Source of the DNA: Mycolicibacterium rhodesiae
GTDB lineage: Bacteria; Actinomycetota; Actinomycetes; Mycobacteriales; Mycobacteriaceae
Reading direction: 5' to 3'
DNA: 64,000 nt
NCBI RefSeq assembly: GCF_002086695.1
Contig: NZ_MVIH01000002.1
Span: 434,001-498,000, forward strand
The notes below the pieces were generated by a model. That model ran no database searches and was not told the DNA's origin. It was given only the letters and a program-made list of their open reading frames with translations. Of the stretch, positions 43,648 to 52,032 are shown piece by piece (the first letter of the stretch is position 1; each line of letters starts with the position of its first letter). Made by a program: the position numbers and the translations under genes.

Positions 43648-44787
43648 TCAGCTCGCTGTTGTTGCCTCAGAACGCTTTTGCATGTTCTCGTCGACCTCGC
43701 GCTGCCACACGTCGTAGGCGTGCGTGGTGTCGACCTCGAGCTCGAATCGGTCGGTCATGTCCACGGTGACGTCGGCGGCGTCGACGTAGAACTGCTCGTA
43801 CCACCGCCGGTACTGGTACAGCGCCCCGTCTTCCTCGCACAGCAGCGGGTTTTCGATCCGTGTCTTGTGCTTCCAGATCTCGACGTCCTGCAGGAAGCCG
43901 ACCTCGTAGATCTTCGAATACGACTGGGCGAGCTTGGCCGCCTTCTCGTCGGACAGCCCCGGCATGTTCTGCACCGAGACCCCAAACTGCAGCATGAACG
44001 AGTTCTGGTCGATCGGGTAATGGCAGTTGATCAGCACCGATTCCACGGTGAAGTCCGGTCCGAGGTCGTTGTGCAGCCAGTTGATCATGTACGACGGCCC
44101 GAAGTAGGTGGCCTCCGAACGCAGCTTGGTGCCCTCCCACAGCCGCTCCGGATGTTCGGTGAAGTCCTGGCGGCCCTTGGATTCCATGTACTGGCTGGCG
44201 GTGTGGCCCTCGAAGACGTTCTTGAAGAACGTCGGGTAGGCGTAGTGAATATAGAAGAAGTGCGCCATGTCGACGTTGTTGTCGACGATCTCGCGGCAGT
44301 GCGCGCCTTCGATGACCATCGAGTTCCACGCCCACTTCGACCACTGGCCCTCGTCGTAGCCCTCGATCGTCGGCGGGGTGAGTTCCGCCGGTGGCGTGGA
44401 GCCCTCCGGGTCATGCCACATCAGCAGCTGCCCGTTGACCTCGAGGGTTTGGTACTTGCGGGTGCGTGCAAGCTTGGGAACCCTTCGCGCATAAGGAATT
44501 TCGACACAGCGTCCGGTCGCACCGTTCCAGCGCCAGTCGTGGAACGCACAGGCCAGATTGTCACCTTTGACCGTGCCCATGGCGAGGTCGGCACCCAAGT
44601 GCCGACAGTAGCCGTCGAGCACATGGATGTCGCCGTGCGAGTCGGCGTACACCACCAGCTTGCCGCCGAACGCATTGATGCCGTGCGGCTTGCCATCGCG
44701 GAAATCTTCTGCCAGGCCCAGGCAGTGCCAACCCCGCGCGTAACGCGTCATCGGCGTGCCGGGGTCGATCTCCCGGATCTGGTTCAT
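43648..44787 (-). CDS. kshA: Rieske oxygenase, KshA-like 3-ketosteroid 9-alpha-hydroxylase
   Basis: A 379-residue oxygenase subunit. The Rieske ligands are Cys61-x-His63 and Cys80-x2-His83. The mononuclear iron ligands His176 and His181 lie in MAHFFYIH. Long stretches agree with KshA of cholesterol degradation (TRYARGWHCLG, DGYCRH, SYMINWLHN, QNSFMLQ, LQDVEIWKHKTRI). KshA needs the reductase KshB, absent here, and lies outside any cholesterol cluster, so this is probably a paralogue with its own substrate. It is divergent from a TetR gene across a perfect palindrome. Confidence 0.9.
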   Translation of the reverse strand: MNQIREIDPGTPMTRYARGWHCLGLAEDFRDGKPHGINAFGGKLVVYADSHGDIHVLDGYCRHLGADLAMGTVKGDNLACAFHDWRWNGATGRCVEIPYARRVPKLARTRKYQTLEVNGQLLMWHDPEGSTPPAELTPPTIEGYDEGQWSKWAWNSMVIEGAHCREIVDNNVDMAHFFYIHYAYPTFFKNVFEGHTASQYMESKGRQDFTEHPERLWEGTKLRSEATYFGPSYMINWLHNDLGPDFTVESVLINCHYPIDQNSFMLQFGVSVQNMPGLSDEKAAKLAQSYSKIYEVGFLQDVEIWKHKTRIENPLLCEEDGALYQYRRWYEQFYVDAADVTVDMTDRFELEVDTTHAYDVWQREVDENMQKRSEATTAS

Positions 44788-44794
44788 GCGCTCA

Positions 44795-44814
44795 TTTAAG
44801 CACATGTGCTTAAA
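44795..44814. promoter_or_regulatory. Perfect 20-bp palindrome between kshA and tetR
   Basis: TTTAAGCACA and TGTGCTTAAA are exact complements. The right arm overlaps a -35 (CTTAAA at 44809-44814, 17 bases before TACACT at 44832-44837) for the TetR gene, whose GTG is seven bases after the -10. The site does not fit the KstR or KstR2 consensus. Confidence 0.8.
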
Positions 44815-44844
44815 CCTGCCTAGCACTGATTTACACTGCTTGCC

Positions 44845-45444
44845 GTGGACCGCGGTGCCCGATCCCGGGAAGTACTGCTCGACGCCGCCGAACGGCTGAT
44901 CGCCGAGCACGGATTCGAGGTGCCGCTACGAGAGATCGCCGTGGCCGCAGGCCAACGCAACAACTCCGCGGTCAACTACTACTTCCGCAGCAGGCAGGAC
45001 CTCATCGACGCAGTCGTCGCCCGGCGCCTGACCCCGATGGAGGTCGAGCGGCAAGCCCTGCTGGACCGCATGTCCGACGAACAAATGGTCGACGCACACG
45101 CTGTGCTGCGAGTCCTGGTCGGGCCGTTTTTCCACAGTGAAGGCACCCATTACGCGCGGTTCCTCGAAGTGGTCCGGATCCGATTGAACCGGGAACCGCA
45201 GAGCCCGGCGGAGTCGGCCTGGCCACGGATCCTTGACGCGCTGGCCAGGTTGGTCCCACTGAAGGACCGCAGTGCCCGGGAGAACCGAGTCGGCGCCGTC
45301 GCCACCGCGATGTTCGCCCTGCTCGCCGACCACGAGCGGCGGGTGGAATCCGGTGACACCGATGCCGACAGTCTCGAGGAGATCGTGACGATGCTCGCCG
45401 CGATGCTGACCGCCGCGCCGGTGCCGGCGCCCGCGACTCGCTGA
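44845..45444 (+). CDS. TetR-family transcriptional regulator
   Basis: A 199-residue TetR protein with HTH at about residues 8-48 (VAAGQRNNSAVNYYFRSRQD). The GTG start at 44845 is probably leaderless (TACACT at -13). It is divergent from the KshA-like oxygenase and should bind the 20-base palindrome between them, sensing a steroid-like ligand. The recognition helix closely resembles that of the TetR at 18855-19568. Confidence 0.9.
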   Translation: MDRGARSREVLLDAAERLIAEHGFEVPLREIAVAAGQRNNSAVNYYFRSRQDLIDAVVARRLTPMEVERQALLDRMSDEQMVDAHAVLRVLVGPFFHSEGTHYARFLEVVRIRLNREPQSPAESAWPRILDALARLVPLKDRSARENRVGAVATAMFALLADHERRVESGDTDADSLEEIVTMLAAMLTAAPVPAPATR

Positions 45445-45487
45445 CTGCGGCAATTCCCCGGCAGGGGAGCGGGATGCGGATAGAACT

Positions 45488-45775
45488 GTGTTTGTGCGGA
45501 TCGTCGTGGTGGTGGCTCTGGCCGGGCTGATCGCGCTGTTGGTGGCGGTCCTGACCGACAGCACCTACGCCGCGGTCGCGGTGGTCGTGCTCGCGGTCGC
45601 CGGCATCGTCTTGTTGTTGCGCGACTGGCGCGCTGATCACAACCGAGTCGCCGCCGGTGAGGCGACGAGGGTGCCGCAGGACGAGCCGGTCGACCCGTCG
45701 ATGAGCCCGGAGCTGTTCGCGCCGGACATCTCGGCCGACGGTCGCGGCCCGTCGTCCGATGCCCGCGCGGACTGA
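45488..45775 (+). CDS. Small membrane protein of unknown function
   Basis: A 95-residue protein with two hydrophobic helices (residues 3-23 and 27-46) joined by a short turn and an acidic, disordered C-terminal tail of about 45 residues. GTG start at 45488 (a second GTG at 45494). Not recognised. It is downstream of a TetR gene and in front of an EVE gene without clear linkage. Confidence 0.65.
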   Translation: MFVRIVVVVALAGLIALLVAVLTDSTYAAVAVVVLAVAGIVLLLRDWRADHNRVAAGEATRVPQDEPVDPSMSPELFAPDISADGRGPSSDARAD

Positions 45776-45823
45776 CCGATCCCGCCGAGCGGCAGAGGCG
45801 CCAGACCTGTCTGACCCCCGACC

Positions 45824-45829
45824 TAGTGT
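45824..45829 (+). promoter_or_regulatory. Candidate -10 for leaderless EVE gene
   Basis: TAGTGT lies six bases before ATG 45836. Confidence 0.35.
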
Positions 45830-45835
45830 GAGCCC

Positions 45836-46255
45836 ATGACGTACTGGATCAATACCGTCAGCGCCGACCACGTACAACGGGGTGTCGCCGGCGGTTTCAC
45901 TCAGGCCAACCATGGCAAGCCGCACATGCTGCGCAGAATGGCCCGTGGCGATTGGATCATCTTCTACTCGCCGAAAACCGCACTCGAGCATGGGGAGTCG
46001 CTGCAGGCATTCACCGCGATCGGGCGCGTCGCCGACGACGAGCCGTACCAGGAACATCCGTCGCACCCATGGCGGCGCGCCATGGAGTTCCTGCCCTGCA
46101 CCGCGACACCCATCCGGCCCCTGCTGGACCAGCTGGAGTTCGTCGTCGATCCGCAACGCTGGGGCTACAAGTTCCGGTTCGGGGTGTTCCGTATCGAGGA
46201 GCCGGACTTCCTGCTCATCCGTTCGGCGATGACCAAGCAGCAGCTCGCGGCCTGA
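45836..46255 (+). CDS. EVE-domain protein (UPF0310-like)
   Basis: A 139-residue EVE-domain protein. The N-terminal TYWINTVSADHVQRGVAGGFTQ and the segment GDWIIFYSP are typical. EVE/ASCH/PUA-like folds bind modified bases in nucleic acids, and many EVE proteins are linked to defence or RNA modification. No restriction or defence genes are next to it. Apparently a leaderless message. Confidence 0.85.
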   Translation: MTYWINTVSADHVQRGVAGGFTQANHGKPHMLRRMARGDWIIFYSPKTALEHGESLQAFTAIGRVADDEPYQEHPSHPWRRAMEFLPCTATPIRPLLDQLEFVVDPQRWGYKFRFGVFRIEEPDFLLIRSAMTKQQLAA

Positions 46256-46270
46256 GCCACGCTCCGCGGG

Positions 46271-46276
46271 TAAGCT
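46271..46276 (+). promoter_or_regulatory. Candidate -10 for the pirin gene
   Basis: TAAGCT is seven bases before the GTG at 46284, which is why that start is preferred. Confidence 0.35.
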
Positions 46277-46283
46277 CGGGGTG

Positions 46284-47249
46284 GTGAGCAACCTCGAGAC
46301 CGCTCCGCGTGAAGTGCCCTGCAGTGCAACAAGTTTCGATGGCGTCAAGATTCTCGAGCCCCGTGAGGTCCCGCTCGGCGGTCCGCGCGCGCTTCCGGTC
46401 CGCCGGACCTTGCCCCAACGGGAGCGCTCGCTGATCGGGGCCTGGTGTTTCGCTGATCATTACGGTCCGCACGACGTACGCGAGGCCGCCGGCATGGATG
46501 TGCCCCCGCATCCGCACACCGGGCTGCAGACCGTCAGCTGGTTGTTCCGCGGCGAGATCGAGCACCGCGACAGCGCCGGTGTGCACCAGATCGTCCGCCC
46601 CGGTGAACTGAATCTCATGACTGCCGGGGCGGGAATCTGCCACTCGGAAGTGTCGACGCCGTCGAGCACGATCCTGCATGGCGCGCAGCTGTGGGTGGCG
46701 CTGCCGGATTCGGCTCGCAACACCTTCCGGGATTTCGATCACTATGTCCCTGAGCCATTTTCACGTGGGGACGCATCCATTCGGGTGTTCCTCGGTGAGC
46801 TGGCCGGACAGCGCTCGCCGGTGCACACCTTCACGCCGCTGCTCGGCGCCCAGGTCGACCTGGCCGCCGGGTGCACCCTCGACCTCGACGTCGACCCCGG
46901 CTTCGAGCACGGCGTCCTGCTCGACCTCGGCCAGGTGGAAGTCGCCGGGCGGGTGCTCCAATCAGGGCAGCTGGCCTACCTGGGAACCGGGTCCACGAGG
47001 CTGCGGCTGCACAATGCGGCGGGCCTGGCCGCCCGGGTACTGCTGCTCGGCGGGCCGCCGTTCACCGAGGAACTGTTGATGTGGTGGAACTTCGTCGGAC
47101 GCAGCCATGACGAGATCGTCGAATACCGCCGGCAGTGGGAGAGCGGCGACGATCGTTTCGGCGCCGTCAGTGGGTACACGGGTTCCGTCCAGCGTTTACC
47201 GGCACCCGGGCTACCCGCCATCCGGTTGCGCCCCCGCCGCCGACCCTGA
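46284..47249 (+). CDS. Pirin-family protein
   Basis: A 321-residue bicupin. The N-terminal cupin has the iron ligands in HPHTGLQTVSWLFRGE (two His and a Glu following) and the pirin motif DSAGVHQIVRPGELNLMTAG. A C-terminal cupin covers residues 170-280. Pirins act as quercetin 2,3-dioxygenases or redox-sensitive co-regulators; which applies is unknown. A GTG one codon upstream (46281) is also in frame. Confidence 0.9.
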   Translation: MSNLETAPREVPCSATSFDGVKILEPREVPLGGPRALPVRRTLPQRERSLIGAWCFADHYGPHDVREAAGMDVPPHPHTGLQTVSWLFRGEIEHRDSAGVHQIVRPGELNLMTAGAGICHSEVSTPSSTILHGAQLWVALPDSARNTFRDFDHYVPEPFSRGDASIRVFLGELAGQRSPVHTFTPLLGAQVDLAAGCTLDLDVDPGFEHGVLLDLGQVEVAGRVLQSGQLAYLGTGSTRLRLHNAAGLAARVLLLGGPPFTEELLMWWNFVGRSHDEIVEYRRQWESGDDRFGAVSGYTGSVQRLPAPGLPAIRLRPRRRP

Positions 47250-47257
47250 GGAGTTCC

Positions 47258-47599
47258 ATGACACAAGACAAAACCGGCGCCGAAACCACCGTCACCGCCG
47301 GCAAGAACCAATTCACCGTCGAGGTCGACGGCAGGCAGGTCGGCGTCGCCGACTACGTCGACCACGACGGTCAGCGCATCTTCCACCACACCGAGGTCGA
47401 CAACGCATTCGAAGGACGCGGACTGGCCAGCATCATGGTCGGCGAGTCGCTGGCCGCCACCCGCGATGCCGGGCTGCGCATCGTGGCGGTGTGTCCGATG
47501 GTCGCGAAGTACATCGAGAAACATCCGGAATTCCAGAACGTGGCAGACCCCGTCTCCGCGGATACCGAGCGCTACCTGCAGCAGGTCCTCAGTAGCTGA
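47258..47599 (+). CDS. YjdJ-type small GNAT acetyltransferase
   Basis: A 113-residue acetyltransferase. The acetyl-CoA loop is EGRGLASIMVG (residues 53-63 approx.) and the C-terminal Tyr-containing segment is KYIEKHPEF, both characteristic of the GNAT_YjdJ group. The GGAG-like site GAGGAG precedes ATG. It starts nine bases after the pirin stop, so the two are probably co-transcribed. Substrate unknown. Confidence 0.85.
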   Translation: MTQDKTGAETTVTAGKNQFTVEVDGRQVGVADYVDHDGQRIFHHTEVDNAFEGRGLASIMVGESLAATRDAGLRIVAVCPMVAKYIEKHPEFQNVADPVSADTERYLQQVLSS

Positions 47600-47611
47600 C
47601 TCCGGCGCCGC

Positions 47612-47617
47612 TATCGT
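47612..47617 (+). promoter_or_regulatory. Candidate -10 for leaderless thioesterase gene
   Basis: TATCGT is eight bases before GTG 47626. Confidence 0.35.
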
Positions 47618-47625
47618 GTGAGCTC

Positions 47626-48459
47626 GTGACGGATCTGGGCGACTCGGCTGGCGCATCGCGGGCGTATCTGGTGTCCGACGGCGACGTGCTCTTGCCCGGC
47701 CCGGCATCGCAGGGGCCCTGGGGTCCGACGATCAGTGGTCACGTAGTCGGCGGCATCTTGGCGCGGGCGCTGGAACAGGTGGGCGGCGCCCCTGGATTCG
47801 TGCCGGCTCGCCTGACCGTCGACCTGCTGCGGCCCACCGCGATCACACCCCTGGAAGTGCGGACCACGATGCGCCGCGACGGCCGTCGCATCCGGCTGGT
47901 CGACGCCGAACTGATCCAGAACGACACGGTGGTGTCCCGGGCCAGTGCGATGTTCCTGCGCCGCGGCGAGCACCCGGCCGGCGACATCTGGTCCTCGCCG
48001 ATCACGATGCCGCCGCTGCCGCCGGATCCCGGTCCGCTGCCTGATGACCTGATGATGTTCGTCTGGGGCTATGGCGGACAGGGCGAGTCCGGCGGTGCGA
48101 TGGCCTTCACCGAATGGCACGACGCCACCGGCCCCAAGTACGCCTGGATCCGGCAGGTCCGCCCGCTGGTCGACGGGGAAACCACGTCGCCGTTCGTCAC
48201 CGTTGCGATGGCCGCCGACGCTGCCAGTGCGACATCGCATTGGGGCACAGGCGGTTTGCGATACATCAACGCCGACTACACCCTGACCCTGGCTCGCGAG
48301 CCGGTCGGGGACTACATCGGCCTGGCGGCCACATCGCACAACAGCAACGACGGGATCGCCTGCGGTGCGGTCGCGGTGTTCGACGCACACGGGCAGATCG
48401 GCAACGCGATCACCGTCGGCTTGGTGAACCCGATCGAATCGTTCCACCCCAGGGCGTAG
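47626..48459 (+). CDS. TesB-like double-hotdog thioesterase family protein
   Basis: A 277-residue paralogue of the protein at 14016-14801: GPTISGHVVGGILARALE in repeat 1 and WIRQVRPLVDGETTSPF, YINADYTLTLAREPVG in repeat 2. It should hydrolyse acyl-CoA or form a scaffold of a thioesterase complex. It precedes the cyclase gene by ten bases and is likely co-transcribed with it. Confidence 0.82.
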   Translation: MTDLGDSAGASRAYLVSDGDVLLPGPASQGPWGPTISGHVVGGILARALEQVGGAPGFVPARLTVDLLRPTAITPLEVRTTMRRDGRRIRLVDAELIQNDTVVSRASAMFLRRGEHPAGDIWSSPITMPPLPPDPGPLPDDLMMFVWGYGGQGESGGAMAFTEWHDATGPKYAWIRQVRPLVDGETTSPFVTVAMAADAASATSHWGTGGLRYINADYTLTLAREPVGDYIGLAATSHNSNDGIACGAVAVFDAHGQIGNAITVGLVNPIESFHPRA

Positions 48460-48468
48460 AAAGGTGCG

Positions 48469-49242
48469 ATGAGAAGGTTCGTCGACATCTCGGTTCCGCT
48501 GCAAGCCGGCATAGCCTCGGACCCGCCGGGCCATCTCCCGGAGATCGACTACTACGACCACAAGCAGACCGCCGCCGAGGTGGTGTCGTTCTTCCCCGGC
48601 GCGACCGTCGACGATCTTCCCGACGGCGAAGGATGGGCGATCGAACGGGTGCGGATCACCACCCACAACGGCACACATCTGGACGCCCCGTACCACTACG
48701 CGTCGACGATGGACGGCGGCAAGCGCGCCATCACCATCGACGAGGTCCCGCTCGAATGGTGTCTACAACCTGCGGTCAAGCTCGACTTCCGCCACTTCCC
48801 AGACGGTTACGTGGTGACCGCAGCCGATGTGGAAGCCGAGCTGGACCGCATCGGTCACAGCCTGTCGCCGCTGGAGATCGTGCTGGTCAACACGAGCGCA
48901 GGCACCCGCTACGGACACGCTGACTACGTCGGGAGCGGCTGCGGCATGGGCCGCGATGCCACGCTGTACCTGCTCGAGCGCGGCGTTCGGCTCACCGGAA
49001 CCGATGCCTGGAGCTGGGATGCCCCGTTCTCCTACACCGCCAGGCGCTACGCCCAGGACCACGATGCATCGATCATCTGGGAAGGCCACCGCGCCGGACG
49101 TACCGTCGGTTACTCCCACATCGAGAAGCTGCACAACCTGGAGTCATTGCCGCCCAACGGCTTTGAGGTGTCCTGCTTCCCGGTGAAGGTCCACGCGGCG
49201 TCGGCGGGATGGACCCGCGCCGTCGCCATCTTCGACGACTGA
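48469..49242 (+). CDS. Cyclase-family protein (kynurenine formamidase-like)
   Basis: A 257-residue metal-dependent hydrolase. The metal-binding motif HNGTHLDAPYHY places His66, His70, Asp72 and His76 where the KynB/isatin hydrolase family has its manganese or zinc ligands. VNTSAGTRYGHADYVG and the GTDAWSWD segment complete the site. Substrates in the family include N-formylkynurenine, isatin and polyketide intermediates. No kynurenine genes are nearby, so the pathway remains open. Confidence 0.85.
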   Translation: MRRFVDISVPLQAGIASDPPGHLPEIDYYDHKQTAAEVVSFFPGATVDDLPDGEGWAIERVRITTHNGTHLDAPYHYASTMDGGKRAITIDEVPLEWCLQPAVKLDFRHFPDGYVVTAADVEAELDRIGHSLSPLEIVLVNTSAGTRYGHADYVGSGCGMGRDATLYLLERGVRLTGTDAWSWDAPFSYTARRYAQDHDASIIWEGHRAGRTVGYSHIEKLHNLESLPPNGFEVSCFPVKVHAASAGWTRAVAIFDD

Positions 49243-49256
49243 GGCGACGACATTCT

Positions 49257-49288
49257 CCAATGATGCCATTGACAAATGGCACCATTGG
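49257..49288. promoter_or_regulatory. 28-base palindrome (14-4-14) overlapping a consensus -35
   Basis: The arms CCAATGATGCCATT and AATGGCACCATTGG are complementary except at one position, around GACA. The -35 hexamer TTGACA of the promoter below straddles the centre, so a bound protein should block transcription. Confidence 0.78.
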
Positions 49289-49297
49289 GCGTTGTAT
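49269..49297 (+). promoter_or_regulatory. Consensus sigma70-type promoter for the five-gene operon
   Basis: TTGACA (49269-49274), a 17-base spacer and TTGTAT (49292-49297). Transcription should begin about 49304, directly in front of a GTG (49305) in the frame of the esterase. Confidence 0.7.
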
Positions 49298-49319
49298 CCA
49301 TCGGGTGTTCAGCGGATCG

Positions 49320-50279
49320 ATGACCGAGTGGCGAAGTCGAAGCGCGAACGCCGCGAGCATCCTGACCTTGCGTCAGATCAGCGCCGTCCTCCCGCCCGAG
49401 CAGGCGTGGGGTCTGTGGGCCGCGCGCCAGATCGTGGCTCGCATCATGGACACTTTCGGGCCGTCCCTGTCCGGCACGACAACCGTTCCCGTCGACACTC
49501 GGACCTCCGACCGGCGTCGCGTCGTCGGGGAATGGGTGTACGGCCGAGGTGTCGGGCACGACGCTACGGCTCGGGCGATCTATTTCGTGCATGGCAGCGG
49601 GTATGCGCTTTGCTCGCCACGCACCCACCGCCGCCTGACCGCGTGGCTGTCGCAGTTGACAGGTCTGCCCGTATTCAGCATCGACTACCGACTGGCGCCG
49701 CGGCACCGGTTCCCGTCAGCCGCAGACGATGTGCGCGCCGGCTGGGACTGGCTGATCGATGACTGCGGGAAGTCGCCCAAAGACCTGGCAATCGCCGGCG
49801 ACTCGGCGGGCGGACACCTCGCAGTCGACCTGCTGCTGCAGCCCGAAGTTCCGCATCCCGCAGCCCTCGTGCTGCTGTCGCCATTGCTGGACTTGACGTT
49901 CGAGCTCGCCCGGACCTGGGAGCGCAGCCGGCGTGACCCGGCCATCCGATCCCGCGATGCCGCGCGTCTGGTTGAGTTGTACTGTGCCGGTGTCGAACCC
50001 GGACACCCACGGCTGGCGCTCGACGTCTCTGGTGGACGGCCGCTCCCACCGGCATTGATCCACGCCGGTGGCGCGGAGATGCTGGCGGCTGACGCGATCG
50101 CCCTCGCCGAGGACATGCGCCGTTCCGGTGGTGACTGCGATCTGCACATCTGGCCCGATCAGGCGCACGTCTTCCAGGCCCTGCCCCGGATCAGCCCTTC
50201 AGCTGCCCCAGCGATGCGTGAAATCGCCTCATTCATCGCAAACTCGCTGTACGACAGCAGCATCGGAGAGGTCGGCTGA
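49320..50279 (+). CDS. Alpha/beta hydrolase, HSL-type esterase (LipR-like)
   Basis: A 319-residue esterase with the oxyanion motif HGSGY (His91 to Tyr95), the nucleophile elbow GDSAGG with Ser162, and a C-terminal WPDQAHVF histidine. It belongs to the hormone-sensitive lipase group like mycobacterial LipR. The start is ATG 49320, though a GTG at 49305 would be leaderless. It opens an operon with an SDR (start two bases after the stop), a di-iron protein, a monooxygenase and MerR. The likely job is ester cleavage following a Baeyer-Villiger step. Confidence 0.87.
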   Translation: MTEWRSRSANAASILTLRQISAVLPPEQAWGLWAARQIVARIMDTFGPSLSGTTTVPVDTRTSDRRRVVGEWVYGRGVGHDATARAIYFVHGSGYALCSPRTHRRLTAWLSQLTGLPVFSIDYRLAPRHRFPSAADDVRAGWDWLIDDCGKSPKDLAIAGDSAGGHLAVDLLLQPEVPHPAALVLLSPLLDLTFELARTWERSRRDPAIRSRDAARLVELYCAGVEPGHPRLALDVSGGRPLPPALIHAGGAEMLAADAIALAEDMRRSGGDCDLHIWPDQAHVFQALPRISPSAAPAMREIASFIANSLYDSSIGEVG

Positions 50280-50281
50280 AC

Positions 50282-51100
50282 ATGGGTATCTTCGGGACGA
50301 AACGCAGCCACGACGCCGACGCGGTCGTCACCGGCGCAGGCAGCGGCATCGGCGCTGCATTCGCTGCCGAACTGGCCGCCCGAGGTGGCCGCGTGGTGTG
50401 CAGCGACATCGACGAGGGGGCCGCGCATAAGACCGCCGCGGCGATCGGCGACCGCGCGCTGGCGGTGGGCTGTGATGTCAGCCGGATCGACGATATGTAT
50501 CGCCTTGCCGAGGAGGCACAGTCGTGGTTCGACGGCCCACCCACGCTCGTCGTCAACAACGCCGGGGTAGGTGCCGGCGGGCAGACCATCGGCGCTATTG
50601 ACCTCGCCGACTGGACGTGGGTGCTGAACGTCAACCTGTGGGGGCCGATCCACGGCTGCCACGTCTTCGCCCCGATCCTGCGCGACGCCGGCCGTCCCGC
50701 CGGAATCATCAACGTGGCGTCGGCGGCGGCGTTCGGTGCCGCCCCCGGGATGGCCGCCTACAACGTCAGCAAAGCGGGCACGCTGTCTTTGTCGGAGACC
50801 CTGGCGGCCGAAATGTCCGGTACCGGCGTCAATGTCACGGTTCTGTGCCCCACCTTCGTCAAGACCAACATCCTCGAATCCGGTCGCATCCCAACAAAGA
50901 CGACACTGCGGGCCGAGCAGCTGATGCGGTGGACCGGATTCTCCGCTGACCGGGTCGCCCGCATGTGCCTGGACACGCTCGATCGCGGCGGCCTCTACTG
51001 CATGCCGCAGCCTGAAGCCCGAATCGGTTGGAGCATCAAACGGTTCACCCCGACGGTGTACACCCGCGCCGCCGGGCTCGTCACCCGCGTCACCACCTAG
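50282..51100 (+). CDS. SDR-family oxidoreductase (Rv3085-like)
   Basis: A 272-residue short-chain dehydrogenase: TGAGSGIG at residues 18-25, NNAGVGAGG and the AYNVSKAG active site. The extended C terminus (GFSADRVARMCLDTLDRGGLYCMPQ) is shared with the mymA-operon SDR of M. tuberculosis. Two bases separate it from the esterase; an AAC separates start and stop. Interconverts the alcohol and ketone forms of the operon substrate, by inference. Confidence 0.85.
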   Translation: MGIFGTKRSHDADAVVTGAGSGIGAAFAAELAARGGRVVCSDIDEGAAHKTAAAIGDRALAVGCDVSRIDDMYRLAEEAQSWFDGPPTLVVNNAGVGAGGQTIGAIDLADWTWVLNVNLWGPIHGCHVFAPILRDAGRPAGIINVASAAAFGAAPGMAAYNVSKAGTLSLSETLAAEMSGTGVNVTVLCPTFVKTNILESGRIPTKTTLRAEQLMRWTGFSADRVARMCLDTLDRGGLYCMPQPEARIGWSIKRFTPTVYTRAAGLVTRVTT

Positions 51101-51108
51101 GAGGATCG

Positions 51109-52029
51109 ATGGCGATCGATATGGACGTCATGCTGGCGAAGATCAAGGACCGGCAGTGGGCGCTGGGCGACATCGACTGGAACGCACCCGGCGCCGAACG
51201 CATCACCGACGAACAACGCCCGAAACTCAAGGCGTTCATGGCGGATCTGTGCTGGATCGAGAACATCGGCGCACGCGGATTCGCCGCGCTGGCCAAGAAG
51301 GCGCCCAACCCGACCATTGCCGAGATATACCGCTACTTCCACGCCGAGGAACAGCGACACGCCAACGCCGAACTCGCGCTGATGAAGCGCTGGGGCATGC
51401 TCGACGACGGCGAGATGCCTGAACCCAATGTCAACATCCGCCTGTCGATGGATTGGCTGGACAAATACGCCGACTCCATGTCGCTGTCGATCCTGGGCAC
51501 GGTCATCCCGATGCTCGAAGTGGCACTGGACGGCGCCCTGCTCAAGTTCCTGCTCGAGGAGGTCGACGATCCCGTCTGCCATCAGGTCTTCGAAAAAATC
51601 AACAACGACGAATCCCGCCACCTCGCCGTCGATTTCGAGGTGCTGAACATGATCGGGCAGGCCGATCTGCGGCGATTGTTGATCGAGTTCGTCGGCAGCG
51701 TCGCCACCCCCGGGCTGATCATCGGCGCGATCATGTACGTTCCGTTGCTCAACCGGATACGCAACGAGATCGTCGGGATGGGACTGGAGCCCGAGCGGCT
51801 CTACAACGCCGTCAAACGATTCCGCACCCTCGGCGAGCGCGGCGAGTACACGCACCGCGTCCCGACCTACCAGATCCTCAAACTGCACGCGCGCATGGTG
51901 ATCAAGCCCGACAACCCCTATCACTGGGTGGCCAACCCGATGGTATGGGTGTCCGACCGGATACCGCGCACACTGCTCAGTCCGATTCCCAGCTGGTTCA
52001 AGGAACTGACCCACGAACCGGCGGCCTGA
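51109..52029 (+). CDS. Ferritin-like di-iron protein
   Basis: A 306-residue helical protein with a carboxylate-bridged di-iron pattern: Glu51, Glu81-x2-His84, Glu137 and Glu168-x2-His171. This is the ligand set of ferritin-like oxygenases (AurF-, ribonucleotide-reductase-, CmlI-like), and the C-terminal 100 residues, basic and hydrophobic, may contact the membrane. TAGGAGG precedes ATG. It is four bases before the monooxygenase. It may hydroxylate or desaturate the operon substrate, or be a structural partner; no similar protein of known function is recognised. Confidence 0.75.
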   Translation: MAIDMDVMLAKIKDRQWALGDIDWNAPGAERITDEQRPKLKAFMADLCWIENIGARGFAALAKKAPNPTIAEIYRYFHAEEQRHANAELALMKRWGMLDDGEMPEPNVNIRLSMDWLDKYADSMSLSILGTVIPMLEVALDGALLKFLLEEVDDPVCHQVFEKINNDESRHLAVDFEVLNMIGQADLRRLLIEFVGSVATPGLIIGAIMYVPLLNRIRNEIVGMGLEPERLYNAVKRFRTLGERGEYTHRVPTYQILKLHARMVIKPDNPYHWVANPMVWVSDRIPRTLLSPIPSWFKELTHEPAA

Positions 52030-52032
52030 AAC

